Part shown: one piece after another, positions 1 through 5,152 of the stretch
How the letters are laid out: the number at the start of each line of letters is the position of its first letter
Numbering within the stretch: the first letter of the stretch is position 1
Assembly (NCBI GenBank): GCA_002305415.1
Contig: DBQX01000137.1
Span: forward strand, 1-5,263
DNA length: 5,263 bases
From: Actinomycetales bacterium UBA1383
GTDB lineage: Bacteria > Actinomycetota > Actinomycetes > Actinomycetales > Actinomycetaceae
Direction: 5' to 3'
Made by a program: the position numbers and the translations under genes
Notes under the pieces: model-generated
What the model saw: the letters and a program-made list of their open reading frames with translations, nothing else
Databases searched by the model: none
What the model was told of the DNA's origin: nothing

Positions 1-50
1 GGGGTCGGGGGGGAAGGGGTTCCGTGGGCAGGGGCGGAGGGAGTGGGCAC
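1..50 (-). CDS. N-terminus of an unidentified protein, possibly an autoregulated TetR-type regulator; runs off the left edge
   Basis: A minus-strand frame opens with GTG at 50-48 and stays open to the window edge. It encodes a short Pro/Thr/Ser-rich start (MPTPSAPAHGTPSPPT). The start is chosen because a near-ideal Shine-Dalgarno, GGAGGTGA (65-58), lies 7 nt upstream. About 35 nt further up is a good sigma-70-type promoter whose -10 box is covered by a 13-bp inverted repeat. This GTG is the only ATG or GTG on the minus strand within the first 60 bases. No domain is visible in the 16 codons seen, so the product cannot be recognised from its own sequence. A disordered N-terminal tail before a helix-turn-helix domain is common in actinobacterial TetR proteins, and a dyad over the promoter of the same gene suggests autoregulation. 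That identity is inferred from context only; a transporter or enzyme under the same operator is equally possible. Confidence 0.55.
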   Translation of the reverse strand, partial: MPTPSAPAHGTPSPPT

Positions 51-57
51 CGCTTCC

Positions 58-65
58 TCACCTCC
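58..65 (-). promoter_or_regulatory. Shine-Dalgarno of the left-edge gene
   Basis: On the minus strand these bases read GGAGGTGA, an 8-base match to the 3' end of 16S rRNA. They sit 7 nt before the GTG at 50-48. This site decides the start of the left-edge gene. Confidence 0.65.
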
Positions 66-67
66 GC

Positions 68-99
68 CGTACGCTGACTGAACGAACAGTCAGCGTACG
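68..99. promoter_or_regulatory. 13-bp perfect inverted repeat, probable repressor operator
   Basis: The arms CGTACGCTGACTG (68-80) and CAGTCAGCGTACG (87-99) are exact reverse complements around the 6-nt centre AACGAA. The right arm contains the -10 hexamer of the minus-strand promoter, so the dyad spans the -10 box and the predicted transcription start. The inner core, CTGACTG-N6-CAGTCAG, has the look of operators bound by TetR-family dimers. As RNA it would form a 13-bp hairpin with no U-tract. Because it lies more than 120 nt past the rsgA stop and inside a promoter, I favour an operator over a terminator. The binding protein is not identified. Confidence 0.65.
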
Positions 100-120
100 A
101 CGTGCGCGCGGATCGGTCAA
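92..120 (-). promoter_or_regulatory. Sigma-70-type promoter for the left-edge gene
   Basis: On the minus strand, TTGACC (120-115) matches the -35 consensus at five of six bases. It is separated by exactly 17 nt from TACGCT (97-92), which fits the TAnnnT pattern of actinobacterial housekeeping -10 boxes. Predicted transcription starts near 84-86, giving a leader of about 35 nt before the GTG at 50. It is the best promoter match in the window, and its -10 box is embedded in the inverted repeat at 68-99. Confidence 0.6.
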
Positions 121-122
121 TG

Positions 123-170
123 GGAGGGTGGGCGTGGCGTGGCGCCCGGGGGTGCATCGCCAGACCCTCC
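123..170 (-). terminator. Possible rsgA terminator (imperfect hairpin)
   Basis: GGAGGGT (123-129) pairs with ACCCTCC (164-170), and GGCG (131-134) pairs with CGCC (158-161) inside it, around a GC-rich loop. It begins about 58 nt after the rsgA stop codon and ends just before the promoter of the next gene, a sensible place for a terminator. It lacks a U-tract, and GC-rich sequence gives such hairpins by chance, so support is weak. Confidence 0.3.
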
Positions 171-227
171 GGGAGCGCAGGTGGCAGCAGGGTGACGAGT
201 AGCGGCCGGTTCCGGGGTCCTGACCAC

Positions 228-1325
228 CTACCGTGTGTCCCGCCGGTCCCGCGGGTCCCTCCTGACACGGCTGGCCACCGCCCGCGTCTGCCGGCCGAAC
301 TCGCGATCCTTCCGGCGCCGCTCCACGTAGGACATCGTGTGGAAGGACTCCTCCCGCCGCAGCTTCACGTAGCTGCGGAAGCGGGCGTCGTCCAGGTCGC
401 CCTGCTCGACGGCGGCCCGCACCGCGCACCCGGGTTCGCTGCCGTGCCGGCAGTCCGCGAACCGGCAGCGGCGCGCGAGCTCGGCGACGTCGCTGAAGGT
501 GTCGTCGAGCCCATCCGCCGCATCGAGCAGCCCCAGCTCGCGCATGCCCGGGGTGTCCACGACGAGGGCGCCGCCGTCGAGCACGAACAGCTGCCGCCGT
601 CGCGTCGTGTGGCGGCCCTCTCCCGTGCGGCTCACCTCGAGCGTGGGCAGGGTGGGCACCCCGGAACCCGTGCCGTCCACGAGTCGGTTGATCAGGGTCG
701 ACTTGCCCACCCCGGACGATCCCAGCAGGCAGACCGTCCGGCCCGGGGTGAGGAGTGCGCGCACGTCGTCGAGACCTGCGCCGGTGAGGTTGCTCAGCGG
801 GATGACCGGCGTGGCGGCGTCCGCGCGGCGAGCGGCGGCTAGGAGGCCGGCGAGTTCCGACTCGCTCACCAGGTCGGTCTTCGTCAGCAGCACCACGGAC
901 TCGACGCTGCCCTCGTGCACGGTGGCGAGGTAGCGCTCGAGGCGGCGGACGTTGAAGTCGAACTGGCAGGACTGGATCACCAGCGCGAGGTCGACGTTCG
1001 CGGCGATCATCTGGACGTCGATGTCGTTGCCGGGAACCTTCCGGCGAAGGAAGGTCCGCCGCGGCAGCACCCCGTGGATGCGGATGGTCCCGTCGGCGCG
1101 GCGCGCGGCCACCCAGTCACCCACGCAGGGGAGGTCCGCCGGGGAGGTGGCTCGGTGGAGCATCCGTCCCGCGAGTTCGGCCGGGGACTCGCCGTCCGCG
1201 TCACGGACCACGTAGCGGCCGCGGTCGACGGCGGTGACACGCGCCGGCGCCTCGCCAGTCGCCCCGTCCGGGGCGTGGGCGGAGTGCCAGTCGGTCCAGC
1301 CCAGTGCCGCGAGCGGATGGTCCAT
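228..1325 (-). CDS. rsgA: Ribosome small subunit-dependent GTPase A (circularly permuted GTPase, RsgA/YjeQ/EngC family)
   Basis: RsgA binds the immature 30S subunit and hydrolyses GTP to release or check assembly factors in late maturation; it is cytoplasmic. The 365-aa protein shows the family order. An OB-fold covers about residues 28-98. The GTPase motifs are permuted: G4 TKTD (148-151) comes first, then the G1 P-loop GSSGVGKS (202-209), a G2-region threonine in GRHTTRR (about 240) and G3 DTPG (257-260). A zinc knuckle follows with Cys287, Cys292, His294 and Cys300, and the C-terminal tail is Arg-rich. I place the start at the ATG at 1325 (MDHPLAALGW) because the LGW-type N-terminus is common in one RsgA subgroup. 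A GTG at 1361 would add 12 unlikely residues. Neither start has a clear Shine-Dalgarno. The upstream HEAT/EF-Ts-like gene ends 84 nt away on the same strand, so co-transcription is possible. From memory, the canonical actinobacterial rsgA lies beside aroA, so this may be a paralogue. Confidence 0.95.
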   Translation of the reverse strand: MDHPLAALGWTDWHSAHAPDGATGEAPARVTAVDRGRYVVRDADGESPAELAGRMLHRATSPADLPCVGDWVAARRADGTIRIHGVLPRRTFLRRKVPGNDIDVQMIAANVDLALVIQSCQFDFNVRRLERYLATVHEGSVESVVLLTKTDLVSESELAGLLAAARRADAATPVIPLSNLTGAGLDDVRALLTPGRTVCLLGSSGVGKSTLINRLVDGTGSGVPTLPTLEVSRTGEGRHTTRRRQLFVLDGGALVVDTPGMRELGLLDAADGLDDTFSDVAELARRCRFADCRHGSEPGCAVRAAVEQGDLDDARFRSYVKLRREESFHTMSYVERRRKDREFGRQTRAVASRVRRDPRDRRDTR

Positions 1326-1340
1326 GCGCCCACTGTGGCA

Positions 1341-1390
1341 GGCGGCGCCGTGGGAACGCACGGGAATTTCCCGGGGGCCACGCGGCCGCC
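1341..1390. repeat. Nested inverted repeat between the HEAT/EF-Ts-like gene and rsgA
   Basis: GGCGGCGCCGTGG (1341-1353) and CCACGCGGCCGCC (1378-1390) pair at 11 of 13 positions. Inside lies GGGAATTTCCC (1362-1372), an 11-bp dyad around a central base. It fills most of the 84-nt gap. On the minus strand it could fold as a long hairpin ending about 15 nt before the rsgA ATG. It may be a terminator without a U-tract, a leader structure that influences rsgA translation, or an operator; the sequence does not decide. The A/T-rich core stands out in this GC-rich DNA. Confidence 0.45.
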
Positions 1391-1409
1391 TCCGCCGAGT
1401 CGCCGCCCG

Positions 1410-2621
1410 TCACCGTTCCTGACCGCGGAACCCGGCCACGTGGACCCCCGTCCCGAACAGGAGGTCCTTCACGATCCGGCCCGGGGTGGCGACACTGACC
1501 TGTTCCAGCATCACCGACTCATGGATGAGCTGTTCCACCCGCCCGCGTGCCACGCGCTCCACCAGTTCCTCCGCAGTGCCGGCGGCCCTCGCGGCGGCGA
1601 CGGCGTCGGTGTGCGCCCGGGCGAGCAGCTCCGGTGGCACGTCCTCCCGGGACAGCCACCGCGGCCGGCAGAACTCGACCTGCCGGGCCAGCGCGGGCGC
1701 GAGTTCGTCCGCGCGGGCGCCGCCCTCCAGCGTCACGAGGTCCAGGTCAGGGGCGGGCCACGGCCCGGCCCACGTCAGGGCGGGGGGCGCGGCGGGTGCG
1801 GTGAGCGAACCGGGCGCCTCCTTCGCGCGACGTCGCAGCTCGGCCATCCGCAGCGCACGCTCGCCCGGCCGTCGCTCGGTGAGGCGCTCAGCGAGGTGCC
1901 GCAGCCGCGCCTCCCCGCTGCCCGTGGCCGCGTCCACCACGGTCCACGCCTCCCGGACGACGAGCTGTCCCAGGGCGTTGAGGGCGGCGAGCCGGACCGC
2001 CTCCACGGGGTCCGCGACGACGACGGCGAGCGCGGGGGTGGCGTCGTCGGCGTCGGGGGAGCCCATGTGGCTGAGGGTGTCGGCGGCGTGGCGCCGCACC
2101 TCCGGTTCCGGGTGGCTGAGGGCGGCGGTCAGCGCCGGAACCGCGTCCGGACCGAAGGCGCCGAGCGCGACGGTCAGGCTGTTCTGGTGCTCCGAGTTCC
2201 CGCGCGCGAGCTGGGCGGTGAGGGCGGGGATGGTCACCGGGTCACGGGTCTGCGCGGCGGCGCCCCAGGCGCGGGCGGCGACGGCGTCCACGGGATCGTC
2301 GAGGAGCGCGAGGAGGCGGGGGCCGTCGTCGGGTGAGCCGATCTTGCTGACGGTGTGCACGGCCTGGAGGCGGGCGAGCCAGTGAGGGCTGGTGAGGGCG
2401 GCGTGGACCAGGGGGAGGGCCGCGTCGCGGACGCGGAGCACGGCCCAGGTGAGGATCTCGCGGATCTGGAAGTCGCGCTCGTGGCCGAACCGCTCGACCA
2501 GCGGCCCGGCGGCCGGGGTGTACGCGGCCTCCCCGAGCTCGAGGGCGGCGCGGAGGCGGACGCCGGGATCGGCGTCGCCGAGCAGGTCGACGAGCTGGTG
2601 GGGTGGCGTTTCGGGCGACAT
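1410..2621 (-). CDS. HEAT-repeat protein fused to the C-terminal half of elongation factor Ts
   Basis: This 403-aa cytoplasmic protein has two parts. Residues about 8-221 form roughly seven HEAT/PBS-lyase-type repeats of about 30 residues, with recurring helices such as VPALTAALSHPEPEVRRHAA (161-180). An Arg-rich helix (238-268) and a Pro/Ala linker follow. Residues about 292-403 resemble the C-terminal half of EF-Ts: an ALARQVEFCRPRWLSREDVP block (311-329 region) like the EF-Ts helix plus SREEVP segment, then VARGRVEQLIHESVMLEQ (357-374) like VEGRxxxFxKEVxLLEQP, then IVKDLL and GVHVAGF at the C-terminus, like TVKQLL...VTGF. The EF-Ts UBA-like domain and TDFV motif are absent. In EF-Ts this half contacts EF-Tu domain 3 and the G-domain edge, so binding to EF-Tu without classical nucleotide exchange is inferred. 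The ATG at 2621 is chosen for its strong AGGAGGT; an upstream ATG at 2657 lies inside a hairpin arm. No gene symbol is known to me. Confidence 0.9.
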   Translation of the reverse strand: MSPETPPHQLVDLLGDADPGVRLRAALELGEAAYTPAAGPLVERFGHERDFQIREILTWAVLRVRDAALPLVHAALTSPHWLARLQAVHTVSKIGSPDDGPRLLALLDDPVDAVAARAWGAAAQTRDPVTIPALTAQLARGNSEHQNSLTVALGAFGPDAVPALTAALSHPEPEVRRHAADTLSHMGSPDADDATPALAVVVADPVEAVRLAALNALGQLVVREAWTVVDAATGSGEARLRHLAERLTERRPGERALRMAELRRRAKEAPGSLTAPAAPPALTWAGPWPAPDLDLVTLEGGARADELAPALARQVEFCRPRWLSREDVPPELLARAHTDAVAAARAAGTAEELVERVARGRVEQLIHESVMLEQVSVATPGRIVKDLLFGTGVHVAGFRGQER

Positions 2622-2624
2622 GGA

Positions 2625-2631
2625 ACCTCCT
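2625..2631 (-). promoter_or_regulatory. Shine-Dalgarno of the HEAT/EF-Ts-like gene
   Basis: The minus strand reads AGGAGGT followed by TCC and the ATG at 2621-2619. It is a full match to the anti-Shine-Dalgarno at slightly short spacing. It fixes the start at 2621 rather than the in-frame ATG at 2657, which has no well-spaced site. Confidence 0.7.
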
Positions 2632-2648
2632 GGGAGGGAGAACGTGGG

Positions 2649-2708
2649 CCGCCCCATCGGTGGGCCGGTTCCCTCCCGATGTGGAGAGCCGGCCCACCAA
2701 TGGGGCGG
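2649..2708 (-). terminator. 20-bp hairpin after the protease gene: terminator and/or leader of the next gene
   Basis: The arms at 2649-2668 (CCGCCCCATCGGTGGGCCGG) and 2689-2708 (CCGGCCCACCAATGGGGCGG) pair at 19 of 20 positions as DNA, around a 20-nt loop. In RNA made from the minus strand the single odd position is U opposite G, so the stem pairs throughout; in plus-strand RNA it would be a C-A mismatch. The loop holds a further CUCC/GGAG pairing. The stem starts 39 nt after the protease stop and ends 27 nt before the ATG of the HEAT gene. No U-tract follows, as is common for actinobacterial hairpin terminators. It probably ends protease transcripts, but its closeness to the next gene leaves a leader or attenuator role open. 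Confidence 0.65.
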
Positions 2709-2711
2709 AGT

Positions 2712-2725
2712 GACCAGGATTGGTC
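2712..2725. repeat. Short dyad GACCA-N4-TGGTC
   Basis: GACCA (2712-2716) and TGGTC (2721-2725) are exact reverse complements with a 4-nt centre. The dyad lies between the protease stop and the large hairpin. It could be a small stem at the base of the terminator region. Five base pairs is short enough to occur by chance. Confidence 0.25.
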
Positions 2726-2747
2726 GGGTGCTGCCTGAGGTCCGGTG

Positions 2748-4982
2748 CTACTTCAGGTAGGCGAACAGAACCGCGTGGGTGTTCCCGTCCAGCCACAGGT
2801 GCGCCTGCGTGAGGGCCGCGCCGCCGAACTTCGGCGCCTGGAACGTGACCGCCACGGAGGTGGACTCCCCGGGCGCGAGCGTGACCTCGTCGCCCGCCAC
2901 GGAGAACAGCCATGCCAGGTCACCGGTGGCCTCCGGCGCGACGGTGACGTCGCCCCCGGACACGTTGGTCACCTCGATGGTCCGCGTGATCGACCGGCCG
3001 GAGCCGCTCGGCACCGCACCGAAGGAGATGCTCGGCTGGCTGAGGACCAGGGTGGCGTTCACCGCGGACTCCAGGTTCGCCAGGCCGGCGCCCACCTTCT
3101 GGACATCGGTCTCGGGCGTCGTGATCGCGTCGGTCCGCATCACGCCGTCAGCGGTGGCGGTGTTGATGATCGCGGAGCGGACCTGCCAGGCATCCCACTC
3201 GCTGTACGCCGCGCGCAGGACCGCGGCCATGCCGGCAAGGTGCGGCGAGGCCATCGACGTGCCGGACAGGAACTCCCAGCACGTCTCGGCGCCGTCCCCG
3301 CAGAAGTGGAGCGGGACCGAGGAGAGCACGTTGCCGCCGGGGGCGACGACGTCGGGCTTCACGCGGAACTGCACGTCCGTGGGTCCCCACGAGGAGAAGC
3401 CCATGAGGATGTCGTCGTTGGAGGTGCGCGCGTAGGAGGGCGTCGCACCGAGGGTGACGTCCGCGCCGTCGAGCGCCATGAGGTCGCCCTTGGCTGTCAG
3501 GGGCGCCATCACGGCCGGGATCGTCGGGGCGTTGACGCCGTCGCCGCCCATCGCGCTCGGGTCACCCGGGAGGTTGTTCACCACGATCGCGGCGATCGCG
3601 CCGGCGTCCTCGGCGTTCTGGATCTTCTGGCCGAACGTGCAGCCACCGCGGGAGATCAGGGCGATCTGGCCCGTCAGGTCGTCGGTGAGCGGCAGGCAGG
3701 CGGTGCTGAGCGCCCCGTCATCCAGCACGACGGCGAGCGGAGCGGTCAGGTCCTCCTCCGGCACCGCGAAGTCGCCCACCGCGCCGACGGTGACCTCGGC
3801 CGCCGGGTCACCCGCCAGGATCGGCAGGCCGACGTAGTGCCCCACGGACGAAGCGCCCGCGGTCAGGGCCCGCTCGGCCATGCCCGGCGAACCGACCGTC
3901 ATGTAGCCGGGACCCTCGTTGCCCGCGGAGACGGCCACCACCACGCCGGCGCGGTCGAGGTTGTCCACCGCGATGGTCAGGAGGTCCTGCGCGCCGCTGG
4001 AACCACCGCCGAGCGACATGTTGATGACGTCCATGCCGTCCTCGTAGGCCGCCTGGAGCGCGTTCAGGATGTCCTCGGACCGGGCACTCGCCACGTCACC
4101 GGGGAACACGTTGTAGTTGCCGAGCTGCGCGCCCGGGGCGACTCCGCTCGGGTCGTAGGGGATGTCCGCGCCCGCGACCTCGGCGGGGGTCTGGAGGTTG
4201 CACGCGATGGTGCCGGCCACGTGCGTGCCGTGCGAGTCGACCGCCTCCGGGCCGAACCCGTTCTGGTTGAGCTTGTTGTTGAAGACCTTCGCGACGATCA
4301 CCTTGTCGTTGGTGAGGTCGGACCGTCCCGGGAACTCGTCGGCGAACACGTCGGCGTCGAAGCCGTCATCGGCGAAGCACGGGTGGGTGACGTCGATCCC
4401 CGAGTCGATCACGCCCACCTGCACCCCCGCACCGGCCCACGTCGCGGGGTCCGAGGGCAGCGACGTCGCGGCGCCCGCGTCCGCCCAGCCCTCCAGCGCG
4501 CTGATTCGTGCCAGGTCCGGGTCCTCCTCGGTCGGCGTGTACACCCCCTGGTACTCCACGGCCACCACGCCGGGCGCCTGCCGCAGCACCGAGACCGGGG
4601 TGCCGTTCAGCCGGATCGCCACCGCGTTGAGCGCGACGTCGTACTCGCCGGTGATCTTCGCGGCCGGCGCGTTCTTCTTCAGCCACTGGCGCAGCTCGTT
4701 GCGCTGCTTCGCGAGGTCGGCGCGCGCGTTGCGGGTCTGCGAGTTGTTGAAATCGATCCGGTCGTTGCCGCTGCGGGCCGCGGCGGTCGAGGTGGCCAGC
4801 GGCGCCTGCGACAGCTGCACCAGCACGCTGCCGGTGTCGACGTCGCCGCTCGCGCCGCCGTCGGTGTTCGGGTTCGTGGCGGGCTGGCCCGCGGCGGTCG
4901 CGGGTCCGGCCGCGGCGAGTGCCAGCCCGAGCGCGCCAACCATGATGCCGGTCAGGTGCCTGGGCATTCCACGTCGTGACAT
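2748..4982 (-). CDS. Secreted subtilisin-family (S8) serine protease with an inserted PA domain
   Basis: This is a 744-aa exported endopeptidase. The N-terminus is a signal peptide: basic MSRRGMPRH, hydrophobic residues 10-26, and a signal peptidase I site near residue 30-31 (PATAA then GQP). An I9-type inhibitory propeptide follows (about 50-148), then the S8 catalytic domain with Asp193 (VIDSGID), His251 (DSHGTHVAGT), oxyanion Asn355 (SAGNEG) and Ser576 (SGTSMASPH). A PA domain is inserted between Asn and Ser (about 405-515, with RGGCTFGQKIQNAEDAGA); in such proteases it is thought to shape substrate access. The C-terminus (about 648-744) is an Ig-like beta domain. There is no sortase motif or C-terminal membrane segment, so it is probably released. 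The six mature-region cysteines (202, 261, 429, 448, 561, 568) could form three disulfides. The ATG at 4982 is chosen for GGAGG and the signal peptide; a GTG or ATG further up would bury the signal. All catalytic residues are intact. Substrates are unknown. Confidence 0.96.
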   Translation of the reverse strand: MSRRGMPRHLTGIMVGALGLALAAAGPATAAGQPATNPNTDGGASGDVDTGSVLVQLSQAPLATSTAAARSGNDRIDFNNSQTRNARADLAKQRNELRQWLKKNAPAAKITGEYDVALNAVAIRLNGTPVSVLRQAPGVVAVEYQGVYTPTEEDPDLARISALEGWADAGAATSLPSDPATWAGAGVQVGVIDSGIDVTHPCFADDGFDADVFADEFPGRSDLTNDKVIVAKVFNNKLNQNGFGPEAVDSHGTHVAGTIACNLQTPAEVAGADIPYDPSGVAPGAQLGNYNVFPGDVASARSEDILNALQAAYEDGMDVINMSLGGGSSGAQDLLTIAVDNLDRAGVVVAVSAGNEGPGYMTVGSPGMAERALTAGASSVGHYVGLPILAGDPAAEVTVGAVGDFAVPEEDLTAPLAVVLDDGALSTACLPLTDDLTGQIALISRGGCTFGQKIQNAEDAGAIAAIVVNNLPGDPSAMGGDGVNAPTIPAVMAPLTAKGDLMALDGADVTLGATPSYARTSNDDILMGFSSWGPTDVQFRVKPDVVAPGGNVLSSVPLHFCGDGAETCWEFLSGTSMASPHLAGMAAVLRAAYSEWDAWQVRSAIINTATADGVMRTDAITTPETDVQKVGAGLANLESAVNATLVLSQPSISFGAVPSGSGRSITRTIEVTNVSGGDVTVAPEATGDLAWLFSVAGDEVTLAPGESTSVAVTFQAPKFGGAALTQAHLWLDGNTHAVLFAYLK

Positions 4983-4985
4983 GTG

Positions 4986-4990
4986 CCTCC
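4986..4990 (-). promoter_or_regulatory. Shine-Dalgarno of the S8 protease
   Basis: The minus strand reads GGAGG, then CAC, then the ATG at 4982-4980. The spacing is short. It still favours this start over the in-frame ATG at 4967, which has no comparable site. Confidence 0.55.
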
Positions 4991-5011
4991 AATCGGTGTG
5001 GGATCGCCCGG

Positions 5012-5031
5012 CCCGCGCGACGTCGCGCGGG
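5012..5031. promoter_or_regulatory. 20-bp perfect palindrome upstream of the S8 protease, candidate operator
   Basis: CCCGCGCGACGTCGCGCGGG is a perfect palindrome with no spacer, centred 39 bp upstream of the protease start. Its core GCGACGTCG (5017-5025) recurs at 5042-5050, exactly 25 bp away. A loopless palindrome with a repeated core fits a dimeric DNA-binding protein better than an RNA hairpin. The site would lie in the leader if the -10 candidate at 5053-5058 is real. The regulator is unknown. Confidence 0.45.
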
Positions 5032-5052
5032 TCACAGTGGGGCGACGTCGTC

Positions 5053-5058
5053 ACCATA
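5053..5058 (-). promoter_or_regulatory. Possible -10 box for the S8 protease
   Basis: The minus strand reads TATGGT, matching TAnnnT in a region otherwise poor in A/T. No acceptable -35 box is found 16-19 nt upstream, so an activator or another sigma factor would be needed. The predicted leader is about 65 nt and would include the palindrome at 5012-5031. Confidence 0.25.
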
Positions 5059-5124
5059 ACCCCACAGAGCCGACGCGCGCGCGGTGCGCACGCACAGCTG
5101 GCGCACAGGGGGGATCCCGCCGGC

Positions 5125-5137
5125 GCCCAGCCTGGGC
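5125..5137. promoter_or_regulatory. Dyad GCCCAG-C-CTGGGC before the plus-strand gene
   Basis: These are perfect 6-bp arms around one central base, ending 15 nt before the ATG at 5153. It could be an operator for the right-edge gene or a small hairpin. No -10 or -35 boxes for that gene can be seen nearby, which limits the interpretation. Confidence 0.3.
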
Positions 5138-5152
5138 TGCAAGCGTGTGGGC

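Noticed and set aside
1..157. Minus-strand frame from an ATG at 157 with GGAGGGT upstream, open to the left edge
   Set aside because: It would run through the promoter, operator and Shine-Dalgarno of the GTG start at 50, which are far better supported. Its His/Pro/Arg-rich product looks non-coding.
1326..1361. Twelve-residue N-terminal extension of RsgA from GTG at 1361
   Set aside because: No Shine-Dalgarno, the start lies inside the nested dyad, and the family-like N-terminus begins at the ATG at 1325.
915..2336. Plus-strand open frame of 473 codons spanning rsgA and the HEAT gene
   Set aside because: It crosses two real genes and their intergenic gap, has low-complexity Gly/Arg/Pro composition and no family features.
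1486..2385. Plus-strand Ser/Ala/Arg-rich open frame
   Set aside because: A shadow of the HEAT/EF-Ts-like gene; its composition is that of frame-shifted GC-rich DNA.
2242..2913. Minus-strand open frame overlapping the protease end and the HEAT start
   Set aside because: An Arg/Pro/Gly-rich alternate frame of two well-supported genes, and it would cross the hairpin at 2649-2708.
2745..4979. Plus-strand open frame of 744 codons opposite the protease
   Set aside because: It runs codon-for-codon antisense to the protease, a known effect of strong GC bias. The product is Arg/Gly/Val/His-rich with no recognisable domain, while the minus strand has a signal peptide and a full catalytic triad.
4965..4982. 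Twin-arginine (Tat) signal in the protease N-terminus
   Set aside because: MSRRGMPRH has paired arginines, but the following residues do not fit the F-L-K part of the motif, so ordinary Sec export is more likely.
4983..5057. 25-residue N-terminal extension of the protease from the start at 5057
   Set aside because: It would bury the signal peptide behind a polar segment, and the ATG at 4982 has GGAGG just upstream.
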